Of a stretch of 64,000 nucleotides of DNA, positions 8,667-17,573 are shown piece by piece. The notes beneath the pieces are model-generated. The model saw nothing but the letters and a program-made list of their open reading frames with translations. It made no database searches and was not told the origin of the DNA. The translations under genes and the position numbers were made by a program. Origin of the DNA: Anaerolineae bacterium (GTDB taxonomy: Bacteria; Chloroflexota; Anaerolineae; Promineifilales; Promineifilaceae); contig JANQGC010000219.1 in the NCBI GenBank assembly GCA_028277515.1, positions 47,393-111,392 of the forward strand, written 5' to 3'. How positions within the stretch are numbered: the stretch's first letter is position 1; the number at the start of each line of letters is the position of its first letter.

Positions 8667-9248
8667 ATGATTGCCTCCATTCAAGGAACCATTTCGCGCA
8701 TTGAAGAAATTGGTCTTGTCATCAATGTCGGCGGCGTTGGTATCCGAGTCCTGACGCCACGAAATGTGCTGGAAAATGTTGGCGGAACCGGCCGTGTCAT
8801 CACCTTACATACCCATCTGATCGTCCGTGAAACGGAATTAGCCCTTTATGGATTTAACTCAGAAGAAGATTTGCAGTTATTTGAAATCTTATTGGGTGTG
8901 AACGGCGTCGGTCCCAAGGTAGCCCTGGCCATATTGGGTACATTAAGCCCCGAGCTTTTGAAAAGTGCGATTGTGCGGGAAGACACGGCCGTTTTGCAAA
9001 GAGTACCTGGCATCGGTAAGAAAACGGCCGAGCGTATCATGTTCCAACTACGCGACAAATTGGACTTCACCTTAGTTTCCACCTCTGTTCCCCTGGTCAG
9101 TGATGTGGATGCTGATGTTATTGATATCCTGACCGGCCTTGGTTTCAGCATTGTTGAGGCTCAATCCGCCCTACAGCACATCCCCAGAGATACGGAAGAT
9201 ATTAATGAACGCGTACAAAAGGCATTGCAATATTTAGACCAGAGTTGA
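8667..9248 (+). CDS. ruvA: Holliday junction DNA-binding protein RuvA
   Basis: 193 residues. The N-terminal OB-fold is followed by two helix-hairpin-helix motifs (LLGVNGVGPKVALAILG and LQRVPGIGKKTAERI) and a small C-terminal RuvB-binding domain. It binds junction DNA and loads the RuvB motor. RuvB is not encoded downstream; a terminator follows instead. Confidence 0.95.
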   Translation: MIASIQGTISRIEEIGLVINVGGVGIRVLTPRNVLENVGGTGRVITLHTHLIVRETELALYGFNSEEDLQLFEILLGVNGVGPKVALAILGTLSPELLKSAIVREDTAVLQRVPGIGKKTAERIMFQLRDKLDFTLVSTSVPLVSDVDADVIDILTGLGFSIVEAQSALQHIPRDTEDINERVQKALQYLDQS

Positions 9249-9252
9249 TAGT

Positions 9253-9287
9253 AGACACCAACTTTCTGAAAAGTTGGTGTCTTTTTT
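9253..9287 (+). terminator. Rho-independent terminator after ruvA
   Basis: Perfect 13-bp stem AGACACCAACTTT (9253-9265) and AAAGTTGGTGTCT (9270-9282) with a four-base loop, followed at once by T residues. It ends only a few bases before the next start codon, so the downstream gene depends on read-through or on a promoter inside this hairpin region. Confidence 0.9.
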
Positions 9288-9294
9288 AGGAATT

Positions 9295-9723
9295 ATGACT
9301 GAAAAAATTGAAAAAGAAATCTGGCAGTTTTTGGACAGGCATTTAAATAGCATCTTCACTCAGGATGTCGAAACCTACAAAGTGACCACCAGCCCAGATT
9401 TATCCCTCTATGAATGGTTTGTCACGCCCCACCGCCAGGATGGGCTTGATTTTCACTTCTTTATGATCGACCATGCCTGGTCTGGAAGCGGAGATTTTCG
9501 CTACGATCTGCTGGAGCCGCGGCTGCAATTGTACGGCGATACGGCCGTGGTCAGCTATACCTTTATGCTTACCAGCGAAAGTGGAGATGGCACGCTAACC
9601 CACCGCACACATAATGAAAGTCGCGTGCTGGTCAAAGGGGAAAGCGGCTGGCAGGTCGTCCATGTTCATAAATCTCCCGCTTGGGCGGCTCCTTTTGGAC
9701 CGGAAACGAGCGCCGGCCATTAA
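9295..9723 (+). CDS. Small NTF2-fold protein (SnoaL/DUF4440-like)
   Basis: 142 residues from ATG 9295, preceded by AGGA at 9288-9291. The pattern is an N-terminal helix (EIWQFLDRHLNSIF), a central core, then strands ending in ESRVLVKGESGWQVVHVHKS. This matches the NTF2-like superfamily near the DUF4440/CaMKII-association group. Such proteins are small enzymes or ligand-binding domains, and no activity can be assigned. The start lies immediately behind the ruvA terminator. Confidence 0.6.
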   Translation: MTEKIEKEIWQFLDRHLNSIFTQDVETYKVTTSPDLSLYEWFVTPHRQDGLDFHFFMIDHAWSGSGDFRYDLLEPRLQLYGDTAVVSYTFMLTSESGDGTLTHRTHNESRVLVKGESGWQVVHVHKSPAWAAPFGPETSAGH

Positions 9724-9727
9724 AAGC

Positions 9728-9980
9728 TCAAGACAAAAGCTGTGATTTCCAAATCGTTTGAACAACATTAGTGGCGCGTTGATTACGATCGGCCGTTACC
9801 AATCGGAAACTTTCAGCAAGCGCACAGGCAACGATAAGTCTATCGGCCGGATCACTGTGGATGGAATTTTGAGGCACGTAGCACAAATTGCCTAATTTGT
9901 GCAGATGAACAATTTCGGCAAATTGTTTTACAAGAAACTTACCGATAGGTGACCAGTCCCGGAAATTGAGAAAAACGTTA
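9728..9980 (-). pseudogene. PIN-domain toxin remnant (C-terminal half)
   Basis: The minus strand encodes a stretch ending in HSDPADRLIVACALAESFRLVTADRN, the C-terminal half of a VapC-type PIN ribonuclease including the conserved DPADRLIVA acidic block. The N-terminal half with the first catalytic aspartate is absent. The region in front instead contains the tail of a second PIN fragment in another frame. No antitoxin gene is visible. Read as a decayed toxin gene. Confidence 0.6.
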
Positions 9981-9983
9981 TGG

Positions 9984-10289
9984 TTACAACAAAAAAAGTG
10001 GTACAGGGTACTCATGAAAAGCCTGATCACGCGAAACGAGAGTTAAGCTATTGCCAATCGCTTGCGCGATGAGCAAGCGGTCAAATAGGTCACCGTGATG
10101 GTTTGGCAATTGAACCGAATCAGTCATTTCTTTAGCTGTCGGCCCAATGGCTCGAACACCTGAGAGCGCAACAATCTCATCATGCCATTTATTTACATCA
10201 CGAATAACAATTCTTCCTTTTTGGACTAATAGAGCAACCTCCCAAAAAGAAATCGTAGAGACAAATAAGCGACCATGTTGGCTGCTGAG
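9984..10289 (-). pseudogene. Second PIN-domain remnant (lacks start and first catalytic residue)
   Basis: In a different minus-strand frame, codons from 10289 down to the TAA at 9984-9986 read HGRLFVSTISFWEVALL, then GDLFDRLLIAQAIGNSLTLVSRD, ending YPVPLFLL. This is a PIN domain from its second helix to the C-terminus. A TAG at 10290-10292 closes the frame upstream, the usual N-terminal DTHxLLW strand is missing and there is no plausible start codon. Together with the adjacent fragment it suggests recombination or deletion between two neighbouring PIN genes. The 200 bases beyond (10290-10507) hold nothing I recognise. Confidence 0.6.
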
Positions 10290-10507
10290 CTAGTTCACAA
10301 ATACAATCATAAACAATCAGCAAAGTTTTAATGGACCAAACCTTATGACCAGGTAAATGGTGATGAAAAAACCAGAAGATTTGTTTGTGGCGTAAAAGTC
10401 TCCTATCATTGCCATAGGATTGACAGAGCACCGTTGCGACCAATAAACCGCCGTGTAGCAATCCCCAAAAAACAACCCTTTAATTTCAAACTAAAAAAGG
10501 AAATTCT

Positions 10508-10909
10508 ATGAAAGTTGCATATGTTTTCGCCCATCCACGCGCTGCGAGTTACAAACTTGGGAAAATGATTCTGCCCCAATTGGAAGCGGGCACCCATGTG
10601 GTTGAAGTCGTCGGGATGTTTTTCTTTGATGACAATAATTTTGCGCTCCGGAAAGGCGATCCACTAGGAGAGAGATTGGCCAAGATTGCCAAAGAAAAAG
10701 GCATGCTGCTCATGATGTGTGATATGTGCGCCTTAGAGCGCAACCTGGCCGAAGGTGAGCCACGCTGGTGCACCCCTGATGGGACAGGCCGAAAGGAACC
10801 GGGTGAAATCAGGACTGTTGATACGGTGGAAGGTGTGCAGGTTGGTTGCTTCCCCGATTTGTATGCTGCTCTGGCTGGGAACATGCCTGACCAGGTCATC
10901 ACACTTTAA
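10508..10909 (+). CDS. DsrE-like small protein
   Basis: 133 residues with a good ribosome binding site (AAGGA) in front of ATG 10508. It opens MKVAYVFAHPRAASYKLGKM and contains a cysteine pair (MCDMCALERN) at the position where DsrE/TusD-type sulfur-relay proteins carry reactive cysteines. It ends with a GCFPDLYAAL segment. The family suggests handling of sulfane sulfur or a related thiol function, but the match is by eye. No sulfur-relay partners are adjacent. It converges on nth with a four-base overlap. Confidence 0.5.
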   Translation: MKVAYVFAHPRAASYKLGKMILPQLEAGTHVVEVVGMFFFDDNNFALRKGDPLGERLAKIAKEKGMLLMMCDMCALERNLAEGEPRWCTPDGTGRKEPGEIRTVDTVEGVQVGCFPDLYAALAGNMPDQVITL

Positions 10910-11553
10910 CCGGTAAATTCCTCGGCCGAAGGGCAAATATCGTTTAAGGGGCATTGGGAACAGACCGGATTACGCGCAAAACAAATATTCCGGCCGTGAA
11001 AAATCAATAAGTGTGAAATCTCGATCCAGCTTTCCTGGGGCACAAGCTGTATCAGATCGTGCTCAACTTTAACCGGATCAGCGGCCCTTGTAAGCCCTAA
11101 CCGTTTAGCGATTCGTTTGACATGCGTATCGACCGTAATACCCTCGGCAATGCCGTATACCTCCCCCAACACGACATTGGCTGTTTTTCGGGCAACGCCA
11201 TTGAGTTGCAAAAGGCTATCCATGTTATCCGGCACTTCACCACCGAACTGATGGATGATTGTACGGCTTGATTCCTGAATATATTTCGCTTTTTGTCGGA
11301 AAAATCCCGTGGAGCGAATCGCTTCCTCTAATTCGGACCGGTCGGCGGCGGCAAAATCTTCCACCGTCGGGTACATCTTAAATAAGGATGGAGTTACCAT
11401 GTTCACACGCACATCTGTGCATTGGGCAGATAAGATAGTGGCCACCAGTAATTGGATCGGCGTTTCATAGATCAATTCACAATGGGCATCGGGATATGTC
11501 TGGCGCAAACGCTCAATGATAATTTCAATGTTTTTCTCATTTTCTTGCATCAT
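10906..11553 (-). CDS. nth: Endonuclease III (DNA glycosylase/AP lyase)
   Basis: 215 residues from ATG 11553, chosen because AAGG lies just upstream; TTG 11571 and ATG 11568 are alternatives. It contains the helix-hairpin-helix (LLQLNGVARKTANVV), the catalytic aspartate in TVDTHVKRIAKRLG, and the 4Fe-4S cluster motif CFARNPVCSQCPLNDIC (C-x6-C-x2-C-x5-C). It removes oxidised pyrimidines in base excision repair. All key residues are present. Confidence 0.95.
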   Translation of the reverse strand: MMQENEKNIEIIIERLRQTYPDAHCELIYETPIQLLVATILSAQCTDVRVNMVTPSLFKMYPTVEDFAAADRSELEEAIRSTGFFRQKAKYIQESSRTIIHQFGGEVPDNMDSLLQLNGVARKTANVVLGEVYGIAEGITVDTHVKRIAKRLGLTRAADPVKVEHDLIQLVPQESWIEISHLLIFHGRNICFARNPVCSQCPLNDICPSAEEFTG

Positions 11554-11704
11554 ATAACCTTGTAACATCAATCAACCTAAATGTTACCCCATAAGATGTG
11601 CTGGACAACTTGGCAGAGTGCTTTGTTTTAGCCATAATGGTTCTCGTCTACAGCATTAAACTTTACAAGGATAACCATCTTACTCAGAAACAACACTCTA
11701 CTTA

Positions 11705-11776
11705 TGTCATTTTGAGCGGAGCGAAAAATCTTTATGAAGGTTGAGAAACAGATCCCTCGGTCCCCTCGGGATGACA
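11705..11776. repeat. TGTCAT-ended imperfect inverted repeat element
   Basis: The left end TGTCATTTTGAGCGGAGCGA (11705 on) and the right end, read on the other strand as TGTCATCCCGAGGGGACCGA, form a 27-base imperfect inverted repeat (11705-11731 and 11750-11776) sharing TGTCAT, GAG, GGA, CGA and ATCT. Sequences of this GTCATTCTGAGCGAAGCGAAG type are known as dispersed repeats in many environmental genomes. It fills most of the nth to debranching-enzyme gap. Confidence 0.6.
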
Positions 11777-11840
11777 ATTTAGGGTTTCTTTACTCATTGG
11801 ACGTCGTCTTCGACGTAGTAGCTTTCGGAAGGAGAAAACT

Positions 11841-13853
11841 TTGATAACCTTGGATTTCGGGCGTGAAGTTTGCAGTGATTTAGCCATTGCCCAGAAACGA
11901 GAATGGCTTGTGACCAATGGCATTGGTGGCTATGCTTCCGGGACAGTGGCCAATATGTTGACTCGCCGCTATCACGGTTTGCTTATGGCAGCCCTTCGCC
12001 CACCTCTCGGCCGAACCCTGCTCTTAGCCAAATTAGACGAAACAGTGGAGTATGATGGCATCAACGCCGAAAGTGGTCATTACTACCCATTATTCGTCAA
12101 TAAATGGAGCAATGGTGAAAGCCTGGTCGAGCCTGATGGTTATCATAATCTCAACCGTTTTCACCTGGAAGGAACAACACCCATTTGGACCTTCGGTTTT
12201 GGCAATGCATTGCTAGAAAAAAAAATTTGGATGCAGCAGAGAGCCAACACAACTTATATCCAATATCATCTCGTCCGTGCCACAGGACCCATGCTGCTGC
12301 AGGCTAGAGCCTTTATAGACTATCGAGATTACCACGATACAACGATCATCAACGATTGGCAGCCGGAAATTGTGCCGATAGAACGAGGATTGCGCCTGCG
12401 CATTTTTGATGATGCTGTCCCCTTCTATCTTTTCAGCGATCGCGCAGAAATATCCCCACAGTTTGATTGGTATGAGGGATTTTTACTCGATCAAGAAGAA
12501 TATCGCGGCCAAAATGATGTAGAAGAAGATCATATCTATGCCGCAAAATTCAGGGCTGTTCTGGAACCTGGCCAATCTATGGTGGTGGTTGCCGGCACGG
12601 ATGAAAATGTATCCCTGGATGGGGATACCGCTTATGATGAACAAAAGACCCATGAGACAAAATTACTTGAAAAAGCACGCTCCATTTATCCTGTTCCTTA
12701 TTCGCCGGCGCTGAGTCACCTTCTTCTAGCTGCCGATCAATTTATCGTCGATCGGCCGACAGAAGAAAACCGGGACGGCCGATCAATTATCGCCGGCTAT
12801 CACTGGTTTAGCGATTGGGGTCGAGACACGATGATCGCCCTACCTGGATTGACCCTGGCCACCGGCCGTCCCCATGTAGCCGCCAATATCCTGCGCACTT
12901 TTTCTCAATATGTCGATCAAGGGATGCTGCCCAATCGTTTTCCGGACGAAGGCGAAGAACCGGAATATAACACCGTTGATGCCACGCTCTGGTACTTTGA
13001 AGCCATTCGCCATTACTACGTCGCTACCGGAGATGATGCTTTCTTGATGGAAATTTTCCCGGTGTTAAAAGATATTATCTCCTGGCATAAGAAAGGCACA
13101 CGTTACGATATTCACATGGATGACGAGGATAGTTTGATTTACGCCGGCCAACAAGGCATCCAATTAACCTGGATGGATGCCAAGGCCGACAATTGGGTTG
13201 TCACGCCACGGATTGGCAAACCGGTGGAAATTAATGCCCTCTGGTACAACGCACTGCGGATCATGTCCGATTTTGCGGAGGCCATCGATCAAGATTCAAG
13301 ACCCTATGCCACATTAGCTGCTGCGGTCAAAAATGGGTTTCAACGCTATTGGAATCAGGAAATGGGTTTTTGTTATGATGTGCTGGACACCCCAATTGGA
13401 GAGGATGATCTCAGCCTGCGCCCCAATCAATTATTTGCCGTGTCGTTGTCCCACAGCCCATTGAATGAATCGCAGCAGAAATCTATCATCGATGTCTGTG
13501 GGAGACTTTTACTAACCCCCCATGGATTGCGAACCTTATCACCCCAGGATAAAGATTATATTGGCCACTATGGAGGTGACCAGGTCAAACGCGACGGTGC
13601 GTACCATCAGGGGACAGCCTGGGCATGGCTTATCGGGCCATTTGTGACAGCCCATTTGCGCGTTTATAAAGATTTCCGCCAGGCGCGATCCTATCTCAAC
13701 CCACTCATTCATCATTTGGCAGATCATGGGATCGGCAGCATCAGCGAAATATTCGATGGCGACCTCCCTTATAGACCAAGAGGCTGTATCGCCCAGGCCT
13801 GGAGCGTTGCCGAATTATTAAGGGCGTGGCAGATGACCGAGGTGCCCAATTGA
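11841..13853 (+). CDS. Glycogen debranching enzyme (amylo-alpha-1,6-glucosidase type)
   Basis: 670 residues with a TTG start at 11841 behind GGAG (11831). The N-terminal domain starts KREWLVTNGIGGYASGTVAN, typical of the prokaryotic GDE_N family. The C-terminal (alpha/alpha)6 domain has DWGRDTMIALPGL, NTVDATLWYFEAI and HQGTAWAWLIGPF. It removes alpha-1,6 branch points from glycogen-like polymers in the cytoplasm. It stands alone, followed about 190 bases later by the tal-pgi gene, so this stretch concerns carbohydrate storage and sugar-phosphate flux. Confidence 0.92.
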   Translation: MITLDFGREVCSDLAIAQKREWLVTNGIGGYASGTVANMLTRRYHGLLMAALRPPLGRTLLLAKLDETVEYDGINAESGHYYPLFVNKWSNGESLVEPDGYHNLNRFHLEGTTPIWTFGFGNALLEKKIWMQQRANTTYIQYHLVRATGPMLLQARAFIDYRDYHDTTIINDWQPEIVPIERGLRLRIFDDAVPFYLFSDRAEISPQFDWYEGFLLDQEEYRGQNDVEEDHIYAAKFRAVLEPGQSMVVVAGTDENVSLDGDTAYDEQKTHETKLLEKARSIYPVPYSPALSHLLLAADQFIVDRPTEENRDGRSIIAGYHWFSDWGRDTMIALPGLTLATGRPHVAANILRTFSQYVDQGMLPNRFPDEGEEPEYNTVDATLWYFEAIRHYYVATGDDAFLMEIFPVLKDIISWHKKGTRYDIHMDDEDSLIYAGQQGIQLTWMDAKADNWVVTPRIGKPVEINALWYNALRIMSDFAEAIDQDSRPYATLAAAVKNGFQRYWNQEMGFCYDVLDTPIGEDDLSLRPNQLFAVSLSHSPLNESQQKSIIDVCGRLLLTPHGLRTLSPQDKDYIGHYGGDQVKRDGAYHQGTAWAWLIGPFVTAHLRVYKDFRQARSYLNPLIHHLADHGIGSISEIFDGDLPYRPRGCIAQAWSVAELLRAWQMTEVPN

Positions 13854-14040
13854 AACTCCTCTATTCATCTTTTTGTCAGCTTTTTTGTTGATTAAATTTA
13901 AAATTCAATTGAGAAACGAATGTTGGGTCATTGGCAATAATAGTTATAGTTTGAGTATAGAAGTAAGGGAGCTAATTGATAATTCGTCTTTCTAATAGCA
14001 CCTTGTTTATGAACTGTAGTAACTCTCAGGAGAACCTAAA

Positions 14041-16776
14041 ATGAGCAAATTACATGAGTTAAACGAATTAGGGCAATCCGTTTGGTACGATAATATCCGC
14101 CGCGGACTGATTGTGGATGGCGGCTTGCAAAATTTGATCGATCAAGGCGTTGTCGGCGTCACCTCTAATCCCTCCATTTTTGAAAAAGCCATTGCCCACA
14201 GTGATGATTATGATGATAGCTTTGCAGAACTGGTGGAAGAAGGCAAAAATGCCCAGGAAATCTTTGAGGCTTTAGCGATAGAAGACATCGCCAATACGGC
14301 CGATTTGCTATACCCTGTTTATGAAGAGACCAATGGCTTAGATGGCTATGTCAGTCTCGAAGTCAATCCTAATTTAGCCCACGACACGGAAGGAACCATT
14401 TCTGAGGCGCGGCGTCTATTCTCCACGCTCGGCCGTTCAAATGTGATGATCAAGGTTCCGGCCACCGAGGAAGGTCTGCCGGCGATCCGGACATTGATCG
14501 GTGATGGGATCAACATCAATGTCACCCTTCTCTTTTCTAATGACAATTATGAAAACGTTGCTCTGGCTTATATTGAAGGCTTAAAAGATTTACAAGCCAA
14601 CGGCGGTGACCTCAGCCGGGTCGCCTCGGTCGCCTCCTTTTTTGTCAGCCGTGTTGATGGCCTGGTCGATAAAGCTTTGCAAGCGATAGGTAACAAAGAA
14701 CTGCAAGGTAAAATCGCCATTGCCAACGCGAAGATCGCCTACACGCTTTACGATGACTTATTCAGCGGTCCGGAATGGGAAAGCCTAACTGAGAAAGGAG
14801 CACGGCCGCAGCGCCTTCTCTGGGCCAGCACCAGTACAAAAAACCCGGAATATTCGGATGTCCTATATGTAGATGAATTGATCGGACCAGATACGGTAAA
14901 TACGATACCAACCAGTACCTTAAACGAGTTTATGGATCATGGTACAGTTGAAATGACACTCACTGTTGATGTCGATGAAGCGCGACGCCAGCTTGAAATC
15001 CTGCCCGCCGAGGGCGTGGACCTGGACGCGATCACAGCGAAATTACAAGTAGATGGCGTCGCCTCCTTCGCCAATGCCTTTGATTCGCTCATGGAAAGCA
15101 TCAGCGCCAAACGCCGCAAGATGCTGGCCAAAAAGATGGCCATAGATACTGATTTAGGCGATTTTCAAAACACAATCAATGCTGCCCTGGAAGAAGCGAT
15201 GCTCCAGGAAGTGATTAAGCGCATTTGGGCCATCGATCACACCGTTTGGAAGCCGGATCCGGAAGAAATTAGCAATCGGCTGGGATGGCTGACCATCGCT
15301 GAAACCATGCAAAACAGCCTCCCTGAATTAAATCAATTTGTCTCCGGTGTTCAGAATGATGGCTATACCCAGGTCGTTTTACTTGGCATGGGGGGTTCCA
15401 GCCTGGCTCCGGAGGTTTTCAGTGAAACGTTTGGAACGAGAAACGGCCATCTCCAATTAAGTGTCTTGGACAGTACGGACCCCGGAGCGGTTTTGGCTGT
15501 AGATCGCCAAACAGATTGGGACAAAACGTTGTTTATCGTCGCGACAAAATCCGGGGGCACGGCCGAAACGCTTTCCTTTTTCAAATATTTTTACAATCGC
15601 GCCTCAGAGGAATTAGGTCAGGACCAGGCGGGCGGGCACTTTGTCGCCATTACTGATGCAGACAGTAAACTAGACGGAATCGCCCAAAAATATAACTTCC
15701 GCCACACGTTCTTAAATGACTCCAACATCGGTGGGCGATATTCTGCCCTTTCCTACTTTGGCCTGGTTTCTGCCGCCTTATTAGGAATTGACCTTCCCAT
15801 GATCTTAGATAGGGCGCGCATTGCGGCCTGCAATGCTGGCGGAGCTGATTGTTCAGATATAGAAAATAATATTTCCCTGCACCTCGGCGTCATACTTGGC
15901 GAAATGGCTTTGGCCGGAAAGGATAAAATGACCTTGATCAGTTCCCCGCCATTATCCAGCTTTGGTGATTGGGTAGAACAGCTTATCGCTGAAAGCACGG
16001 GCAAGGAAGGGAAAGGTATCCTGCCTATTGTAGGTGAAGAAGTGGGTTCGCCAGACAGTTACGGTGCGGATCGGGTTTTTGTTTATCTGCGGCTAGATGG
16101 AGATGCTACATATGACAAGCAGGTTCAAGCATTGCGCGATGCCAGACATAGTGTGGTTCAGCTCTCTCTCCAGGACATATACGATCTCGGCGCGCATTTT
16201 TTCATCTGGGAAATGGCTACAGCCGTTGCCGGGCAGCGCCTCAGTATCAACCCATTTAACCAACCCAACGTCGAATCGGCCAAAGTCCAGGCCAGGCAAA
16301 TGATCGCTGCTTACCAGGAAAGCGGAAGCTTACCTGAAGGTGACAGGCATGAAGCGACCAAGGCCAATTTGAGGGAGTTTATCGAGCAGGCCAGGCCGGG
16401 TGATTACATCGCCTTGCAAGCTTATATCCAACCCACAAAAGAGAATGACGCCGCCCTTGAGGATTTGCGCCATCAATTGCGGGATGAAACAGGTTTAGCA
16501 GTGACAACAGGTTACGGACCTCGATTCTTGCACTCAACAGGACAATTACACAAGGGGGATGGTGGAAATGGTCTCTTTGTCCAATTCACGGCCGATATGC
16601 CCGAAGACGTACCCATTCCTGACCAGGCAGGACAAGACGAATCCGGCATGACATTCGGCGTCTTAAAAACCGCGCAAGTTCTTGGCGACGGCGCTGCTCT
16701 GCGAGATGAAAATCGACGCGTCATTCATTTCTCTCTAGGAGAGGATGCCGCGGAAAGTATTCGTGCCTTGATATAA
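14041..16776 (+). CDS. tal-pgi: Bifunctional transaldolase / glucose-6-phosphate isomerase
   Basis: 911 residues. Residues 1-360 are a transaldolase (GQSVWYDNIRRGLI, GVTSNPSIFEKAI, MIKVPATEEGLPAI with the Schiff-base lysine, LLWASTSTKNP). Residues 380-911 are a phosphoglucose isomerase (VLLGMGGSSLAPEV, FIVATKSGGTAETL, FNDSNIGGRYSALS-like block, NPFNQPNVE). Fusions of these two enzymes are known in several bacterial groups. It links glycolysis to the non-oxidative pentose phosphate pathway, and the next gene is rpiA. A strong ribosome binding site (AGGAG) precedes ATG 14041. Confidence 0.93.
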   Translation: MSKLHELNELGQSVWYDNIRRGLIVDGGLQNLIDQGVVGVTSNPSIFEKAIAHSDDYDDSFAELVEEGKNAQEIFEALAIEDIANTADLLYPVYEETNGLDGYVSLEVNPNLAHDTEGTISEARRLFSTLGRSNVMIKVPATEEGLPAIRTLIGDGININVTLLFSNDNYENVALAYIEGLKDLQANGGDLSRVASVASFFVSRVDGLVDKALQAIGNKELQGKIAIANAKIAYTLYDDLFSGPEWESLTEKGARPQRLLWASTSTKNPEYSDVLYVDELIGPDTVNTIPTSTLNEFMDHGTVEMTLTVDVDEARRQLEILPAEGVDLDAITAKLQVDGVASFANAFDSLMESISAKRRKMLAKKMAIDTDLGDFQNTINAALEEAMLQEVIKRIWAIDHTVWKPDPEEISNRLGWLTIAETMQNSLPELNQFVSGVQNDGYTQVVLLGMGGSSLAPEVFSETFGTRNGHLQLSVLDSTDPGAVLAVDRQTDWDKTLFIVATKSGGTAETLSFFKYFYNRASEELGQDQAGGHFVAITDADSKLDGIAQKYNFRHTFLNDSNIGGRYSALSYFGLVSAALLGIDLPMILDRARIAACNAGGADCSDIENNISLHLGVILGEMALAGKDKMTLISSPPLSSFGDWVEQLIAESTGKEGKGILPIVGEEVGSPDSYGADRVFVYLRLDGDATYDKQVQALRDARHSVVQLSLQDIYDLGAHFFIWEMATAVAGQRLSINPFNQPNVESAKVQARQMIAAYQESGSLPEGDRHEATKANLREFIEQARPGDYIALQAYIQPTKENDAALEDLRHQLRDETGLAVTTGYGPRFLHSTGQLHKGDGGNGLFVQFTADMPEDVPIPDQAGQDESGMTFGVLKTAQVLGDGAALRDENRRVIHFSLGEDAAESIRALI

Positions 16777-16806
16777 AATATTCGCTGCATTTTGAACGAA
16801 AATAAT

Positions 16807-16839
16807 GGTCGCAGTCTCATTGAAAACCAGACTGCGACC
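16807..16839 (+). other. Intercistronic hairpin between tal-pgi and rpiA
   Basis: Perfect 11-bp stem GGTCGCAGTCT (16807-16817) and AGACTGCGACC (16829-16839) with an 11-base loop. No T-run follows, so it is unlikely to be a simple terminator. It may be an RNA processing or stabilising element. It also argues against starting rpiA at ATG 16805, which would translate through it. Confidence 0.6.
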
Positions 16840-16861
16840 GCCAATCAATATAAGAATCCCC

Positions 16862-17554
16862 ATGAGCCAAGACATTAACGAATTGAAGAAGCAGGCGGCC
16901 GTTGCTGCTGTGAACGAAATACAATCCGGCATGGTCGTCGGACTGGGTTCAGGCAGCACCGCCACGTTTATGATTCAGGAATTAGGGGACCGGCTGCGCG
17001 ACGGCCGACTACGAGATATTACCGCCCTTTCTACCTCCAAAAAATCAGCTCAACTGGCCCGAACGCTGCAAATCCCCCAGGCCACATTGCAAGAGCAACC
17101 GGCAATAGATATCACCATTGATGGGGCGGACGAAATCGATCCCAACCTTGATTTGATCAAAGGTTTGGGTGGCTCTTTGCTGCGTGAGAAAATCATTGCT
17201 TTTGCCTCCAAAAGAATGATCGTCATCAGCGACCAGCGCAAGTTGGTCCAACGTTTAGGCTCACGTTCCCCCCTGCCGGTTGAAGTCATCCCTTTTGCCC
17301 AACGGCCGGTTGAAGATTTCCTGCACGGTTTGGGAAGTAAAACTGCGATTCGTAAAATGAACGGCGAGATTTTCATTACAGATGAAGGCAATATCATCCT
17401 CGATTGCACGTTCCCCGAAATTGTTGATCCGCGAGGGTTAGGCATGATTATCATCAACCAGCCGGGCATCGTTGAGCACGGTTTTTTCTTTGACCTGGCC
17501 AACGAGGCGATTGTAGCCACAGAAAAGGGCATCAGGCTGCTAAAAAGACCGTAA
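16862..17554 (+). CDS. rpiA: Ribose-5-phosphate isomerase A
   Basis: 230 residues from ATG 16862 (MSQDINELKKQAAV). The longer reading from 16805 adds 19 residues without family similarity. Motifs are VGLGSGSTATFM, TIDGADEIDPNLDLIKGLGG and GSLLREKI. It interconverts ribose-5-phosphate and ribulose-5-phosphate in the pentose phosphate pathway and pairs functionally with the upstream transaldolase. It converges with a membrane protein gene. Confidence 0.95.
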   Translation: MSQDINELKKQAAVAAVNEIQSGMVVGLGSGSTATFMIQELGDRLRDGRLRDITALSTSKKSAQLARTLQIPQATLQEQPAIDITIDGADEIDPNLDLIKGLGGSLLREKIIAFASKRMIVISDQRKLVQRLGSRSPLPVEVIPFAQRPVEDFLHGLGSKTAIRKMNGEIFITDEGNIILDCTFPEIVDPRGLGMIIINQPGIVEHGFFFDLANEAIVATEKGIRLLKRP

Positions 17555-17573
17555 TACGACGCCAACCTGAAGT

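Noticed and set aside
10198..10461. 87-codon minus-strand frame upstream of the PIN fragments
   Set aside because: No recognisable domain, and it overlaps the PIN remnant in another frame.
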